The translations under genes were made by a program, and so were the position numbers. This document shows positions 51,332 through 51,439 of a stretch of 51,439 bases of DNA, in pieces; the first letter of the stretch is position 1; every line of letters begins with the position of its first letter. The stretch is from Bacteroidetes bacterium OLB11 (GTDB lineage Bacteria > Bacteroidota > Bacteroidia > Chitinophagales > Chitinophagaceae): contig LNFQ01000062.1 in assembly GCA_001567165.1 (NCBI GenBank), positions 1 through 51,439 of the forward strand, written 5' to 3'. The notes below the pieces were generated by a model that was not told the origin of the DNA, ran no database searches, and worked only from the letters and a program-made list of their open reading frames with translations.

Positions 51332-51439
51332 ATGGCATCATTTGACATGATCGGAAAATTAAAAGTTAAAAATGAAATACAAAAAAGTCAGTGAGAAGTT
51401 CGAAAAAAAGAGAATTCGTAATTACAATAGATGAAGACT
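51332..51439 (+). CDS. DUF3127 family protein, 3' partial, two frameshifts
   Basis: Only the first 108 bases are in the window. Read with one base removed from each of two A runs (near 51383 and 51409) it gives MASFDMIGKLKVKNEI, KVSEKFEKREFVITIDED, which matches the opening of the Bacteroidota DUF3127 family, a small single-stranded-DNA-binding-like (OB-fold) group of unclear role. Without repair it stops after 21 codons. It diverges from the 5'-nucleotidase lipoprotein gene. Confidence 0.65.

Overview
The window is an AT-rich chromosomal stretch from a member of the Bacteroidota. The main evidence is the adjacent type IX secretion genes porU and porV (3.3-9.6 kb), several promoters of the Bacteroidota TAnnTTTG type, the arrangement of housekeeping genes, and secreted families typical of that phylum. 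I see no phage, insertion sequence, rRNA operon or CRISPR array.

Layout. 0-3.3 kb: the 3' end of a 2-oxoacid dehydrogenase E2 gene, a LolC/E-type permease and a GNAT/FemAB-like protein. 3.3-9.6 kb: porU and porV. 9.7-14.8 kb: tyrS, a YfcE-like phosphoesterase, a GGGP synthase family gene, an unknown polytopic membrane protein, a cytochrome c and a DUF488 protein. 14.8-18.4 kb: a nitrosative-stress block on the minus strand (Rrf2 regulator, truncated haemoglobin, RIC/ScdA, azurin, and a haem-copper-oxidase-like membrane protein). 18.4-24.9 kb: a YggS protein, a DsbA-family thiol oxidoreductase, lon, a lysine-ketoglutarate-reductase-like dehydrogenase, hscB and tRNA-Leu(CAA). 25-28.4 kb: a four-gene CDP-deoxysugar cassette. 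28.5-32.3 kb: an orphan LytTR regulator, a secreted protein, pth, an FAH-family protein and a prenyl diphosphate synthase. 32.4-33.7 kb: a decayed patch with thioredoxin and flavodoxin-reductase fragments and a shortened AraC regulator. 33.7-36.1 kb: two secreted proteins, one built from about ten repeats. 36.3-44 kb: purK/purE, ftcD, a TylF-type methyltransferase, clpX, a periplasmic thioredoxin, ubiX and a UbiA-family prenyltransferase. 44.2-51.4 kb: gyrB, a GNAT protein, a PRPP-synthase homologue, dnaA, a two-gene 5'-nucleotidase and the start of a DUF3127 gene.

How the genes work together. The Rrf2-haemoglobin-RIC-azurin block looks like one NO-responsive operon with its own promoter and terminator. 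The prenyl diphosphate synthase, GGGP synthase and UbiA-family enzyme could form successive steps of an archaeal-type ether-lipid route, although they are not adjacent. PorU and PorV belong to the same cell-surface attachment complex of type IX secretion.

Caution. About 25 single-base frame breaks fall in 17 genes, mostly as one extra base in an A or T run. Most of the broken genes read cleanly once one base is removed or added. This looks far more like residual long-read homopolymer error than real pseudogenisation, so I annotate the full repaired spans as genes and state each break.
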